This document shows, piece by piece, positions 1-5,673 of a stretch of 5,807 nt of DNA. Position numbers and translations under genes: made by a program. The DNA lies in the NCBI GenBank assembly GCA_005793295.1, contig SXSX01000048.1, forward strand, positions 1 through 5,807. Reading direction: 5' to 3'. The DNA is from Burkholderiales bacterium (GTDB lineage Bacteria > Pseudomonadota > Gammaproteobacteria > Burkholderiales > Burkholderiaceae_C). Numbering within the stretch: the stretch's first letter is position 1; each line of letters opens with the position of its first letter. The notes beneath the pieces are model-generated. The model saw only the letters and a program-made list of their open reading frames with translations, searched no databases and was not told where the DNA came from.

Positions 1-1
1 C

Positions 2-1378
2 AACGAGCGCGAGTGTTCTATTCAAAGGCGCCACCAAAAAGTCATTGAAGAGGCGCCGAGCCCCTTTATCAGCGAAGCCACTCGAAAAGCCATGGGCGAA
101 CAGGCGGTTGCATTGGCAAAAGCGGTGAAATACCAAAGCGCGGGAACGGTTGAGTTTGTAGTCGGTAAAGACCAAAGCTTTTACTTCCTTGAAATGAATA
201 CCCGTTTGCAAGTGGAGCATCCTGTGACAGAAGTCATCACAGGCCTAGACTTGGTGGAGTTGATGATTCGCGTTGCAGCGGGAGAAAAACTGCCGCTCAC
301 GCAAGCCCAGGTCAAGCGCGATGGCTGGGCCATGGAGTGCCGCATCAACGCGGAAGATCCGTTCCGTAATTTCCTCCCATCCACCGGTCGTTTGGTGCGC
401 TTTGCGCCGCCCACCCAAACCATGTGGCAATCCGACATCCAGCATTTGTTCGGGGTGCGGGTCGATACCGGAGTGCAAGACGGCGGTGAAATTCCTATGT
501 TTTATGACTCGATGATTGCCAAGCTGATTGTTCACGGTAAAGACCGGCTCGATGCCATTGACAAAATGCGCGAAGCACTTAACGGCTTTGTAATTCGCGG
601 TATCAGCAGCAATATCCCCTTTCAGTCTGCGCTCTTGGCGCACCCCAAGTTTGTGTCGGGAGATTTCAATACTGGTTTCATTGCAGAAAATTACGCCCAC
701 GGGTTTCGCGCGGAAGACGTACCTCACGAAGACAGTAACTTTTTAATCGCACTGGCCGCGTTTGTTCGGCGCAAGTCGCGTGAGCGTGCTGCGAGCCTGA
801 GTGGTCAACTGCCCGGCTATGCGGTCAATGTGGGCAACGACTATGTGGTGGTGAGCTTAGATGCACAAGGCAAAAACATTTACACGCCGGTACATGTTGA
901 TGAGTTTGTGGGTGTGAGTGGAACCGCGACAGTGCGCGTGGACAACAAGAGTTACGAAATCTGCAGCGCTTCCCGATTGAACGATATTGGTATTCACGGC
1001 ACAGTCAATGGACAGCCGTTTACTGCACAGGTCGAACGAGGAACGCCTAAAAACCCGCTGGCTTTGCGTGTTCAGCACAACGGAACCCGTATCGACGCGC
1101 TGATTATGTCCCCGCGTATGGCTGAACTGCACCAGCTCATGCCACACAAACTTCCGCCTGACCTCAGCCGTTTTGTTCTCTCTCCCATGCCCGGATTGTT
1201 GGTCGATGTAGCAGTCGTACCAGGCCAAAAAGTCTTGGCTGGCGAGCGGGTTGCGGTGATTGAAGCCATGAAGATGGAAAACGTACTTTTTGCGGCTGCC
1301 GATGGTGTGGTCGGTAAAGTATTGGCTGCTAAGGGAGAAAGTTTAAGCGTCGACCAAGCCATCATTGAGTTTGCATAA
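2..1378 (+). CDS. pccA: Propionyl-CoA carboxylase biotin-containing (alpha) subunit, 5'-truncated
   Basis: Carries the biotin carboxylase and biotin-carrier parts of a cytoplasmic acyl-CoA carboxylase: ATP-dependent carboxylation of biotin, then transfer to propionyl-CoA by a beta subunit (not in the window). The frame is open from base 2, so the first ATG (92) is internal; 458 residues are visible and roughly 200 N-terminal ones are missing. Visible residues 2-17 hold the biotin carboxylase signature ERECSIQRRHQKVIEE. FLEMNTRLQVEHPVTE follows at about 63-78, with the catalytic Glu, Asn and Arg of the family, then YDSMIAKLIVHG near 168-179. A middle region (about 240-380) matches the linker/BT part typical of PccA. 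The C-terminal biotinyl domain has EAMKMEN, with the biotinylated Lys at codon 1271-1273. The fused carrier domain excludes stand-alone AccC. The stop TAA lies 14 bases before the next gene, implying an operon. 3-methylcrotonyl-CoA carboxylase alpha is the main alternative, but the overall look and the epimerase-like neighbour favour PccA. Confidence 0.9.
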   Translation, partial: NERECSIQRRHQKVIEEAPSPFISEATRKAMGEQAVALAKAVKYQSAGTVEFVVGKDQSFYFLEMNTRLQVEHPVTEVITGLDLVELMIRVAAGEKLPLTQAQVKRDGWAMECRINAEDPFRNFLPSTGRLVRFAPPTQTMWQSDIQHLFGVRVDTGVQDGGEIPMFYDSMIAKLIVHGKDRLDAIDKMREALNGFVIRGISSNIPFQSALLAHPKFVSGDFNTGFIAENYAHGFRAEDVPHEDSNFLIALAAFVRRKSRERAASLSGQLPGYAVNVGNDYVVVSLDAQGKNIYTPVHVDEFVGVSGTATVRVDNKSYEICSASRLNDIGIHGTVNGQPFTAQVERGTPKNPLALRVQHNGTRIDALIMSPRMAELHQLMPHKLPPDLSRFVLSPMPGLLVDVAVVPGQKVLAGERVAVIEAMKMENVLFAAADGVVGKVLAAKGESLSVDQAIIEFA

Positions 1379-1392
1379 GCGAGGACAACAGC

Positions 1393-1878
1393 ATGCAGCG
1401 CCCCTTCAAAGTTTTAGGAATTCAACAAATCGCAATTGGCGGGCCAGACAAAAAACGGTTGCAAAAACTCTGGGTTGACATGTTGGGCCTCGAAGTTACG
1501 GGCACGTTTCAAAGCGAACGTGAAAACGTGGACGAAGACATCTGCGCCATCGGCAGCGGCTCCTTTAAGGTGGAGGTCGATTTGATGCAGCCAATAGACC
1601 CCGATAAAAAACCCGCCGTTCACACCACACCGCTCAACCACGTGGGATTGTGGATTGATGACTTGCCCCAAGCGGTGCAATGGCTCTCCGCACAAGGCGT
1701 TCGATTCGCCCCTGGCGGCATCCGCAAAGGCGCTGCCGGATTTGACATTTGTTTTCTACACCCTAAAGCCAGCGAAGAATTTCCAATTGCAGGCGAGGGG
1801 GTTTTGATTGAGATGGTGCAGGCGCCCCCTGAAGTGGTGAGTGCTTTTGCTCGGTTAAGCACCAGCGCTGGCGCATAA
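1393..1878 (+). CDS. VOC-family protein, methylmalonyl-CoA epimerase-like
   Basis: A 161-residue protein of the vicinal oxygen chelate (glyoxalase/epimerase) fold with two repeats, about residues 8-67 and 81-144. Methylmalonyl-CoA epimerase converts (S)- to (R)-methylmalonyl-CoA, the step after propionyl-CoA carboxylase. Supporting sequence: LNHVGLWIDDL at 81-91 with a probable metal-ligand His83, and FLHPK (121-125) followed by GVLIEMVQ (136-143) with probable ligand Glu140, a combination typical of the epimerase group. In the first repeat the residue usually occupied by a ligand His (as in DHIGIAV) is Gln12, so activity cannot be taken for granted. The start is supported by GAGGA at 1381-1385, seven bases before ATG. 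It lies 14 bases after pccA on the same strand, consistent with co-transcription. A lactoylglutathione lyase-like or dioxygenase-like VOC role cannot be excluded; the fold is clear, while the reaction is inferred from motif and context. Confidence 0.82.
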   Translation: MQRPFKVLGIQQIAIGGPDKKRLQKLWVDMLGLEVTGTFQSERENVDEDICAIGSGSFKVEVDLMQPIDPDKKPAVHTTPLNHVGLWIDDLPQAVQWLSAQGVRFAPGGIRKGAAGFDICFLHPKASEEFPIAGEGVLIEMVQAPPEVVSAFARLSTSAGA

Positions 1879-1917
1879 GATTTCACGTCTTATAGCCATC
1901 CGCGTTAAACCCTTGTG

Positions 1918-1937
1918 CTTTAGGGCTTTAGGGCTTT
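1918..1937. repeat. Octamer tandem repeat over the ferredoxin stop codon
   Basis: On the plus strand CTTTAGGG occurs twice, followed by CTTT (2.5 units). It covers the last codons and stop of the minus-strand RnfB-like gene. Because 8 is not a multiple of 3, successive units are read in different frames, giving Lys-Ala-Leu-Lys-Pro then TAA. No clear rho-independent terminator is visible in the 41-base convergent gap at 1879-1919; only a weak CCCT/AGGG pairing spans 1910-1925, without a T run. Confidence 0.6.
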
Positions 1938-2615
1938 GCGTTGGCGGGCGCGTTCCATGGCAGCTTGGATGACGGCCTTTTTCTGGGCTAGCACGTTGGT
2001 GTCGGTAATGCGGGAGTGGGCTGCGAGGTCGCTTAGTTTGTGTTGCGCTTTAGCGGCTTGGGCTGCTTCGTGTGCGCTCTGAGTGGCTGCTCGGCGTTGC
2101 TTGGCCTTCTGATAGCGGCTGCGTGCGGTATCCGCCAAAGTGGGGGACCAGGCACTCCAGCCAGTAGGCGCATCGCTTTGCGTTGTCGGGTGCGCTGGCT
2201 CTAGCGCAATGCAATCAACGGGACAGACCGGCAAGCAGAGTTCGCAGCCTGTGCAATACGCCTCAATCACGGTATGCATGCGTTTATTGCTGCCAAAGAT
2301 CGCATCCGTAGGACACGCGTCAATACACAGCGTACAACCGATGCACCACGCTTCATCAATGAAGGCAACGGTGCGCGGGCTTTCAACTCCAAAAGTCGGG
2401 TCGAGTGGCTTGGCGGTCCGTCCGGTGATGATGGCTAAACGCACAATGCCTTCTGCGCCGCCCGGTGGACACTGATTGATGTCGGCCTCTTCAAGGCTCA
2501 GAGCGTGTGCGTAAGCCGCACAGTCAGGGTAACCACAGCGCGTACATTGGGTTTGCGGCAAGGCGTCTAAAAGACGCTCTGCAAGTGCTTCCTTTGTTCG
2601 CGCCGGGGCGTTCAC
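1920..2615 (-). CDS. RnfB/RsxB-like soluble ferredoxin with three Fe-S cluster motifs
   Basis: A 231-residue electron-transfer protein of the RnfB type. Domain order: an N-terminal Fes (4Fe-4S) domain with Cys24, Cys27, Cys32 and Cys49; a double 4Fe-4S ferredoxin with CIGCTLCIDACP (Cys91, 94, 97, 101) and CTGCELCLPVCP (Cys121, 124, 127, 131); and an Ala/Lys/Arg-rich, probably helical tail from about 165 to 230. Classical RnfB begins with a membrane-anchoring hydrophobic helix. Here the Fes domain starts almost at once, so the protein is predicted to be cytoplasmic, and no rnfA, C, D, G or E is adjacent. Such stand-alone RnfB-like proteins are familiar in betaproteobacteria, but their partner is not evident here. 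The start is GTG (complement of 2613-2615), overlapping the phaZ TGA as GTGA. AAAAGG abuts the GTG, closer than an ideal ribosome site, so re-initiation after phaZ translation is the likely mode. Family assignment is firm; physiological role unknown. Confidence 0.87.
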   Translation of the reverse strand: MNAPARTKEALAERLLDALPQTQCTRCGYPDCAAYAHALSLEEADINQCPPGGAEGIVRLAIITGRTAKPLDPTFGVESPRTVAFIDEAWCIGCTLCIDACPTDAIFGSNKRMHTVIEAYCTGCELCLPVCPVDCIALEPAHPTTQSDAPTGWSAWSPTLADTARSRYQKAKQRRAATQSAHEAAQAAKAQHKLSDLAAHSRITDTNVLAQKKAVIQAAMERARQRKALKP

Positions 2616-3997
2616 CTTTTCGTTGCTGCCTTTTTAGCAGGCGAGGTCTTTTTAGCCGCAACGGTTTTTTTCGCAGGAACCGCTTTTTTCACGACCGCGG
2701 CTTTTTTTACGGTTGCTGCTTTGAGGGCTTGGGTGCTGTGGTGGCTTTTGATAAATGCGGTGACTTCGGGATAAACATGTTCGCGCCAGCGCCGGCCTGA
2801 GAAAATACCGTAGTGACCCGCACCCTTGGCTTCAAAGTGTTTCTGCCTTTCCTTGGGAACGCCAGTACAAATACCGTGTACGGCACGGGTTTGACCCGAT
2901 CCAGAAATATCGTCCAACTCCCCTTCGACCGACATCAATGCGGTGGTGCGGATATCGGAGGGTTTGACGCGTTCCAATTTGCCTGAGGGCGAAGTCACAT
3001 CCCAGGTACCATGGACCAAGCTGAAGTCTTGAAAAACCACTTTGATGGTCTCAAGGTAGTAATCCGCGTCCATATCCAACACAGCGTTGTATTCGTCGTA
3101 AAACTTGCGGTGGGCTTCAGTGCTGGTGTCGTCGCCTTTGATCAGGTCTTTGAAATAATCAAAATGGCTTTTGGCATGGTGGTCCGGGTTCATCGCTACG
3201 AAACCGCTGTGCTGCAAAAAGCCAGGGTAGACGCGCCGACCTGCGCCAGGAAATTTACTCGGGACCCGAAAGATCACATTGTTTTCAAACCAGCTATGGC
3301 TCTTGTTAGTTGCCAAGTTATTCACCGCTGTGGGTGATTTACGGGCATCAATCGGGCCGCCCATCATGGTCATACTCAGCGGTGTTTTTTCGCCTCGGCT
3401 GGCCATTAAAGAGACCGCAGCGAGAACGGGAACCGTTGGCTGGCACACGCTCATCACATGGCAGTTGCCATACTTCGATTGAACATGGCGAATGCATTCT
3501 TCGACATAGTTGACATAGTCATCCAAGTGGAATTCGCCTTCGCTTAAAGGAACTAAGCGAGCGTTTTTCCAATCGGTGATATAGACCTTGTGGTCTTGCA
3601 GCATGGTTTTAACGGTGTCCCGTAGCAGCGTCGCGTAGTGGCCTGACAAGGGGGCTACGATCAACACGGCGGGTTGGTCTTTCATGATCGCAAGCGTGGG
3701 GCCGTCGTCAGTCAGGCGCTTAAACCGCAGGAGCTCGCAAAAAGGTTTTTTCCATTCAATGCGCTCGTGAATGGCGACTTCGACGCCTTTGACCTCAATC
3801 GTGCGCAAGCCAAACTCTGGCTTTTCATAGTCTTTTCCCAGGCGGTGCATCAGGTCATAGCTGGCTGAAAGACGCTGTGACAGGGGATTTTGCCCGGCCA
3901 GGGAAAGGGGGTTCGCGAATGACTTGGCTGCAAAGCTGGCCAAGTCAGAAAAGGGTTCAATCAATGAGCGCTGGCTCTCGTAGAGTTGATAGAGCAT
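2612..3997 (-). CDS. phaZ: Intracellular polyhydroxyalkanoate (PHB) depolymerase
   Basis: Hydrolyses stored polyhydroxyalkanoate on granules in the cytoplasm, releasing carbon as hydroxyacid units. The 461-residue protein has an alpha/beta-hydrolase core and the C-terminal PHB-depolymerase domain. It carries the cysteine nucleophile motif SVCQP at 183-187 (Cys185) instead of a GxSxG lipase box. Asp362 in GELDDISGSG and His395 in GAGHYGIFSG complete the expected triad; by recall these correspond to Cys183, Asp355 and His388 of the Ralstonia eutropha PhaZ1-type enzyme. There is no signal peptide, which fits an intracellular enzyme. Residues 426-461 form a Lys/Ala-rich tail with KK pairs at 431, 437, 443, 449 and 455. 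The start is supported by AAGGGA (complement of 4005-4010), seven bases from ATG. The stop overlaps the RnfB-like GTG start, so the two are probably co-translated. Upstream lie a palindrome and a hairpin separating it from the aminotransferase gene. Confidence 0.95.
   Translation of the reverse strand: MLYQLYESQRSLIEPFSDLASFAAKSFANPLSLAGQNPLSQRLSASYDLMHRLGKDYEKPEFGLRTIEVKGVEVAIHERIEWKKPFCELLRFKRLTDDGPTLAIMKDQPAVLIVAPLSGHYATLLRDTVKTMLQDHKVYITDWKNARLVPLSEGEFHLDDYVNYVEECIRHVQSKYGNCHVMSVCQPTVPVLAAVSLMASRGEKTPLSMTMMGGPIDARKSPTAVNNLATNKSHSWFENNVIFRVPSKFPGAGRRVYPGFLQHSGFVAMNPDHHAKSHFDYFKDLIKGDDTSTEAHRKFYDEYNAVLDMDADYYLETIKVVFQDFSLVHGTWDVTSPSGKLERVKPSDIRTTALMSVEGELDDISGSGQTRAVHGICTGVPKERQKHFEAKGAGHYGIFSGRRWREHVYPEVTAFIKSHHSTQALKAATVKKAAVVKKAVPAKKTVAAKKTSPAKKAATKR
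2615..2707 (-). repeat. Six-residue KK repeat encoding the PhaZ C-terminal tail
   Basis: These bases encode PhaZ residues 431-461. Lys-Lys pairs occur at 431, 437, 443, 449 and 455, exactly six residues (18 bases) apart, with Ala, Val, Thr, Pro and Ser between them, ending Ala-Ala-Thr-Lys-Arg. The tail is strongly basic and low-complexity, resembling the Ala/Lys/Pro tails of histone H1-like proteins and of the PHB-granule protein PhaM. It lies outside the catalytic domain. A DNA- or granule-binding role is inference only. Confidence 0.8.
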
Positions 3998-4018
3998 GAA
4001 GGGGTCCCTTTTGAAAAA

Positions 4019-4033
4019 TGTTGCAGTGCAATA
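4019..4033. promoter_or_regulatory. Palindrome upstream of phaZ, candidate PhaR-type operator
   Basis: TGTTGCAGTGCAATA is a near-perfect 15-base palindrome; its core TTGCAGTGCAA is perfect around a central base. It lies 22 bases upstream of the phaZ ATG, just outside the Shine-Dalgarno. PhaR, the regulator of PHA genes, is known to bind TGC/GCA-rich palindromes, so a PhaR site is plausible given the downstream gene. That assignment is inference from motif resemblance and context. Confidence 0.42.
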
Positions 4034-4035
4034 TA
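4030..4035 (-). promoter_or_regulatory. Possible -10 element of a phaZ promoter
   Basis: The minus strand reads TATATT here, overlapping the edge of the TTGCA palindrome. A start site about seven bases downstream would lie within the palindrome, so a bound protein would block initiation. No convincing -35 hexamer is found 16-18 bases upstream, so this is weak, and an activator or read-through from the aminotransferase gene could be involved instead. Confidence 0.25.
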
Positions 4036-4041
4036 ACAGTT

Positions 4042-4086
4042 TTTAGCCATCCCGGGGCGGGAATTACTTACATCGGGATGACTAAA
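4042..4086 (-). terminator. Hairpin after the aminotransferase gene, probable transcript end or 3' stem
   Basis: A 13-base inverted repeat (4042-4054 and 4074-4086, 19-base loop) begins eight bases after the aminotransferase stop codon. In minus-strand RNA all 13 positions pair, one as G-U; in plus-strand RNA the same position is a C-A mismatch. This asymmetry suggests the structure works in the minus-strand transcript. The stem contains a GC block (CCCG/CGGG), but it is followed by A residues and no U tract, so it is not a textbook intrinsic terminator. It could stabilise the 3' end, or act as a partial terminator before phaZ. Confidence 0.5.
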
Positions 4087-4094
4087 CCCGCTGT

Positions 4095-5291
4095 TTACAT
4101 GACCTTGGCGATAGACGCACACACATAGTCGATGTTTTTGCTGTTTAAGGCGGCAACACACATGCGCCCGGTATCGGTTCCATATACTCCAAACTCCGAG
4201 CGCAAACGCACCATTTGGTCTTTACTCAGGCCGGAGTAGCTAAACATTCCGATTTGGGTGGCGATAAACCCCATATCGGCTGTGACCCCAGAGGCTTTCA
4301 AGCCCTGGACCAAACTTTTCCGCATGACCTTGATACGGGCGCGCATTTCGCCCAATTCTTGTTCCCATTGGGCCCGTAGCGTGGGGTTGTTTAAAACAGC
4401 CGCTACGACCGCGCCGCCATGGATCGGCGGGTTGGAGTAATTGGTCCGAATCACAATTTTGAGTTGGCTCAAGACTCTGTCGGCTTCTTCTTTGCTGGCG
4501 CACAGCACCGACAAAGCGCCCACCCGCTCGCCGTACAGGCTAAAGCTCTTGGAGAAGGAGGTAGAAACAAAAAAATCCAGGCCGGCGGCGACAAACTTTC
4601 CGATCACTGCGCCATCTTCGGCAATTCCGTGGCCAAAGCCTTGGTAGGCCATGTCTAAAAAGGCAGTCAGAGATTTAGCTTTAACTACAGCAATGACCTG
4701 ATCCCATTGCTCTGCAGTGATGTCGTAGCCGGTCGGGTTATGGCAACAGGCGTGCAAAACCACGATGGTGGCGGGCGCGGCAGCATTGAGGCTTGCCAGC
4801 ATGCCTTCAAAATTGACGCCACGTTTGTCGGCGTCGTAATAGGCGTAGCTGTCAACCGTAAAACCAGCGTTGGTGAACAGAGCACGGTGGTTTTCCCAGC
4901 TGGGATCCGATATCAACACCTTGGCGTTGGGGTTCAAACGCTTTAAGAAATCCGCTCCAATTTTTAGACCACCGGTTCCGCCGATCCCTTGGACGGTTGC
5001 CACCCGGCCAGTTTTTACAGGTTCAGAGTCAACGCCAAAAACCAAGCCTTTGACAGCTGCGTCATAGGCTGCAATTCCGTCAATGGGCAGGTATCCGCGT
5101 GCGGTGGGGGTGGCCATCAAGGTTTTTTCTGCGGCTTGTACACATTGGAGCAAAGGCAACTTACCGTTGTCGTCGAAATAAACGCCAACACCGAGATTGA
5201 CTTTATGGGGGTTGGTGTCAGCGTTGTATTGTTCGTTGAGTCCCAAAATCGGGTCACGGGGGGCCATTTCGACGGCGGAAAAGAGAGACAT
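4095..5291 (-). CDS. aspC: Aspartate/aromatic amino acid aminotransferase (class I, PLP-dependent)
   Basis: A cytoplasmic fold-type I transaminase that moves an amino group between aspartate (or aromatic amino acids) and 2-oxoglutarate. At 398 residues it is full length for the I-alpha group and aligns by eye with E. coli AspC almost end to end with an offset of two. Visible residues: Tyr67 in RGYLPIDG, Trp132 in DPSWENH, Asn185 in CCHNPTG, Asp213 and Tyr216 in FLDMAYQGFG, the PLP-binding Lys248 in STSFSKSFSLYGERVG, and Arg256. Arg282 in IRTNYSNPP and Arg376 in TGRMCVAAL are the two carboxylate-binding arginines expected for dicarboxylic substrates. TyrB shares all of these, so aspC versus tyrB cannot be settled here. 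The start is supported by AGGA (complement of 5299-5302), seven bases before ATG. It is divergent from uvrB across 82 bases and lies 97 bases upstream of phaZ on the same strand. Confidence 0.93.
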   Translation of the reverse strand: MSLFSAVEMAPRDPILGLNEQYNADTNPHKVNLGVGVYFDDNGKLPLLQCVQAAEKTLMATPTARGYLPIDGIAAYDAAVKGLVFGVDSEPVKTGRVATVQGIGGTGGLKIGADFLKRLNPNAKVLISDPSWENHRALFTNAGFTVDSYAYYDADKRGVNFEGMLASLNAAAPATIVVLHACCHNPTGYDITAEQWDQVIAVVKAKSLTAFLDMAYQGFGHGIAEDGAVIGKFVAAGLDFFVSTSFSKSFSLYGERVGALSVLCASKEEADRVLSQLKIVIRTNYSNPPIHGGAVVAAVLNNPTLRAQWEQELGEMRARIKVMRKSLVQGLKASGVTADMGFIATQIGMFSYSGLSKDQMVRLRSEFGVYGTDTGRMCVAALNSKNIDYVCASIAKVM

Positions 5292-5320
5292 GAATAAATC
5301 CTGAGGATGAGCAAAATCTG

Positions 5321-5326
5321 ATTTTA
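5321..5326 (-). promoter_or_regulatory. Possible -10 element of the aminotransferase promoter
   Basis: The minus strand reads TAAAAT, five of six matches to the sigma-70 -10 consensus, about 30 bases upstream of the aminotransferase ATG, leaving a short leader with the AGGA ribosome site. No good -35 hexamer is seen 15-18 bases upstream, so confidence is low. Confidence 0.35.
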
Positions 5327-5329
5327 CCG

Positions 5330-5359
5330 TTGACCTGCGCTAAGCTAGCGGGTTAGCCT
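5330..5359 (+). promoter_or_regulatory. Possible uvrB promoter in the divergent gap
   Basis: TTGACC (5330-5335) matches the sigma-70 -35 box at five of six positions. With an 18-base spacer the -10 would be TAGCCT (5354-5359), a poor match. Between them GCTAA (5339-5343) and TTAGC (5353-5357) form a short inverted repeat around the palindrome GCTAGC. No CTGT-N8-ACAG type LexA box is seen. Transcription from here would give a leader of only about 7-8 bases. Confidence 0.35.
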
Positions 5360-5373
5360 ACTCCAAGTTATTC

Positions 5374-5673
5374 ATGTCTGAGCCCACAGAAGTCATTGCG
5401 CCGGTGCTTCCCGGAACCTTTGTCAGTTTTCCTGACTCGCCATTCGATCTCTACCAGCCTTATTCGCCGGCGGGTGACCAACCTACCGCTATTGAGAAAT
5501 TGGTGGAAGGTATCAACGACGGCGAAGTATTTCAAACCTTGTTGGGTGTGACCGGCTCAGGTAAAACGTTCACCATGGCCAACGTGATTGCTCGCATGGG
5601 GCGGCCCGCTATTGTGTTTGCGCCTAATAAATCTGGCAGCCCATCCGATCATGACTGCGGAAGCAAGAGATGA
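5374..5673 (+). CDS. uvrB: UvrB (excinuclease ABC subunit B) N-terminal fragment, broken after residue 86
   Basis: UvrB is the damage-verifying ATPase of nucleotide-excision repair, working with UvrA and UvrC. Residues 1-86 are typical: FDLYQPYSPAGDQPTAI (about 24-40), then the Walker A motif GVTGSGKT at 58-65, TFTMANVIARMGRPAIVFAPNK to residue 86. The family continues with TLAAQLYSEF at this point; here the frame reads SGSPSDHDCGSKR and stops at TGA 5671-5673. The next bases, 5633-5641, would encode Leu-Ala-Ala in the frame shifted by one, as if two bases were missing after the Lys86 codon, but beyond that the shifted frame also does not look like UvrB. A full UvrB is about 650-700 residues, so the damage-binding hairpin and most helicase motifs are absent. 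The start at 5374 suits the family N-terminus, although no clear Shine-Dalgarno precedes it. This is either a real disruption or an artefact near the sequence end. Confidence 0.85.
   Translation: MSEPTEVIAPVLPGTFVSFPDSPFDLYQPYSPAGDQPTAIEKLVEGINDGEVFQTLLGVTGSGKTFTMANVIARMGRPAIVFAPNKSGSPSDHDCGSKR

Noticed and set aside
245..727. 160-residue minus-strand open frame opposite pccA
   Set aside because: It lies wholly antisense to a clearly conserved biotin carboxylase region, has no recognisable motif and is a codon-bias shadow.
92..1378. Treating ATG 92 as the true pccA start
   Set aside because: The frame is open upstream to base 2 and encodes the conserved ERECSIQRRHQKVIEE segment, so the gene begins outside the window.
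1879..1919. Bidirectional terminator in the convergent gap
   Set aside because: Only a four-base CCCT/AGGG pairing without a T tract is present, too weak to call.
2507..2800. 97-residue plus-strand open frame rich in Phe, Arg and Gly
   Set aside because: It is the antisense of the Lys-rich PhaZ tail and the ferredoxin start; its Phe-rich composition comes from complementing AAA/AAG codons.
4240..4503. Minus-strand 87-residue frame inside the aminotransferase gene
   Set aside because: It is a frame-shifted reading of the conserved aminotransferase coding sequence, with no start context or family resemblance.
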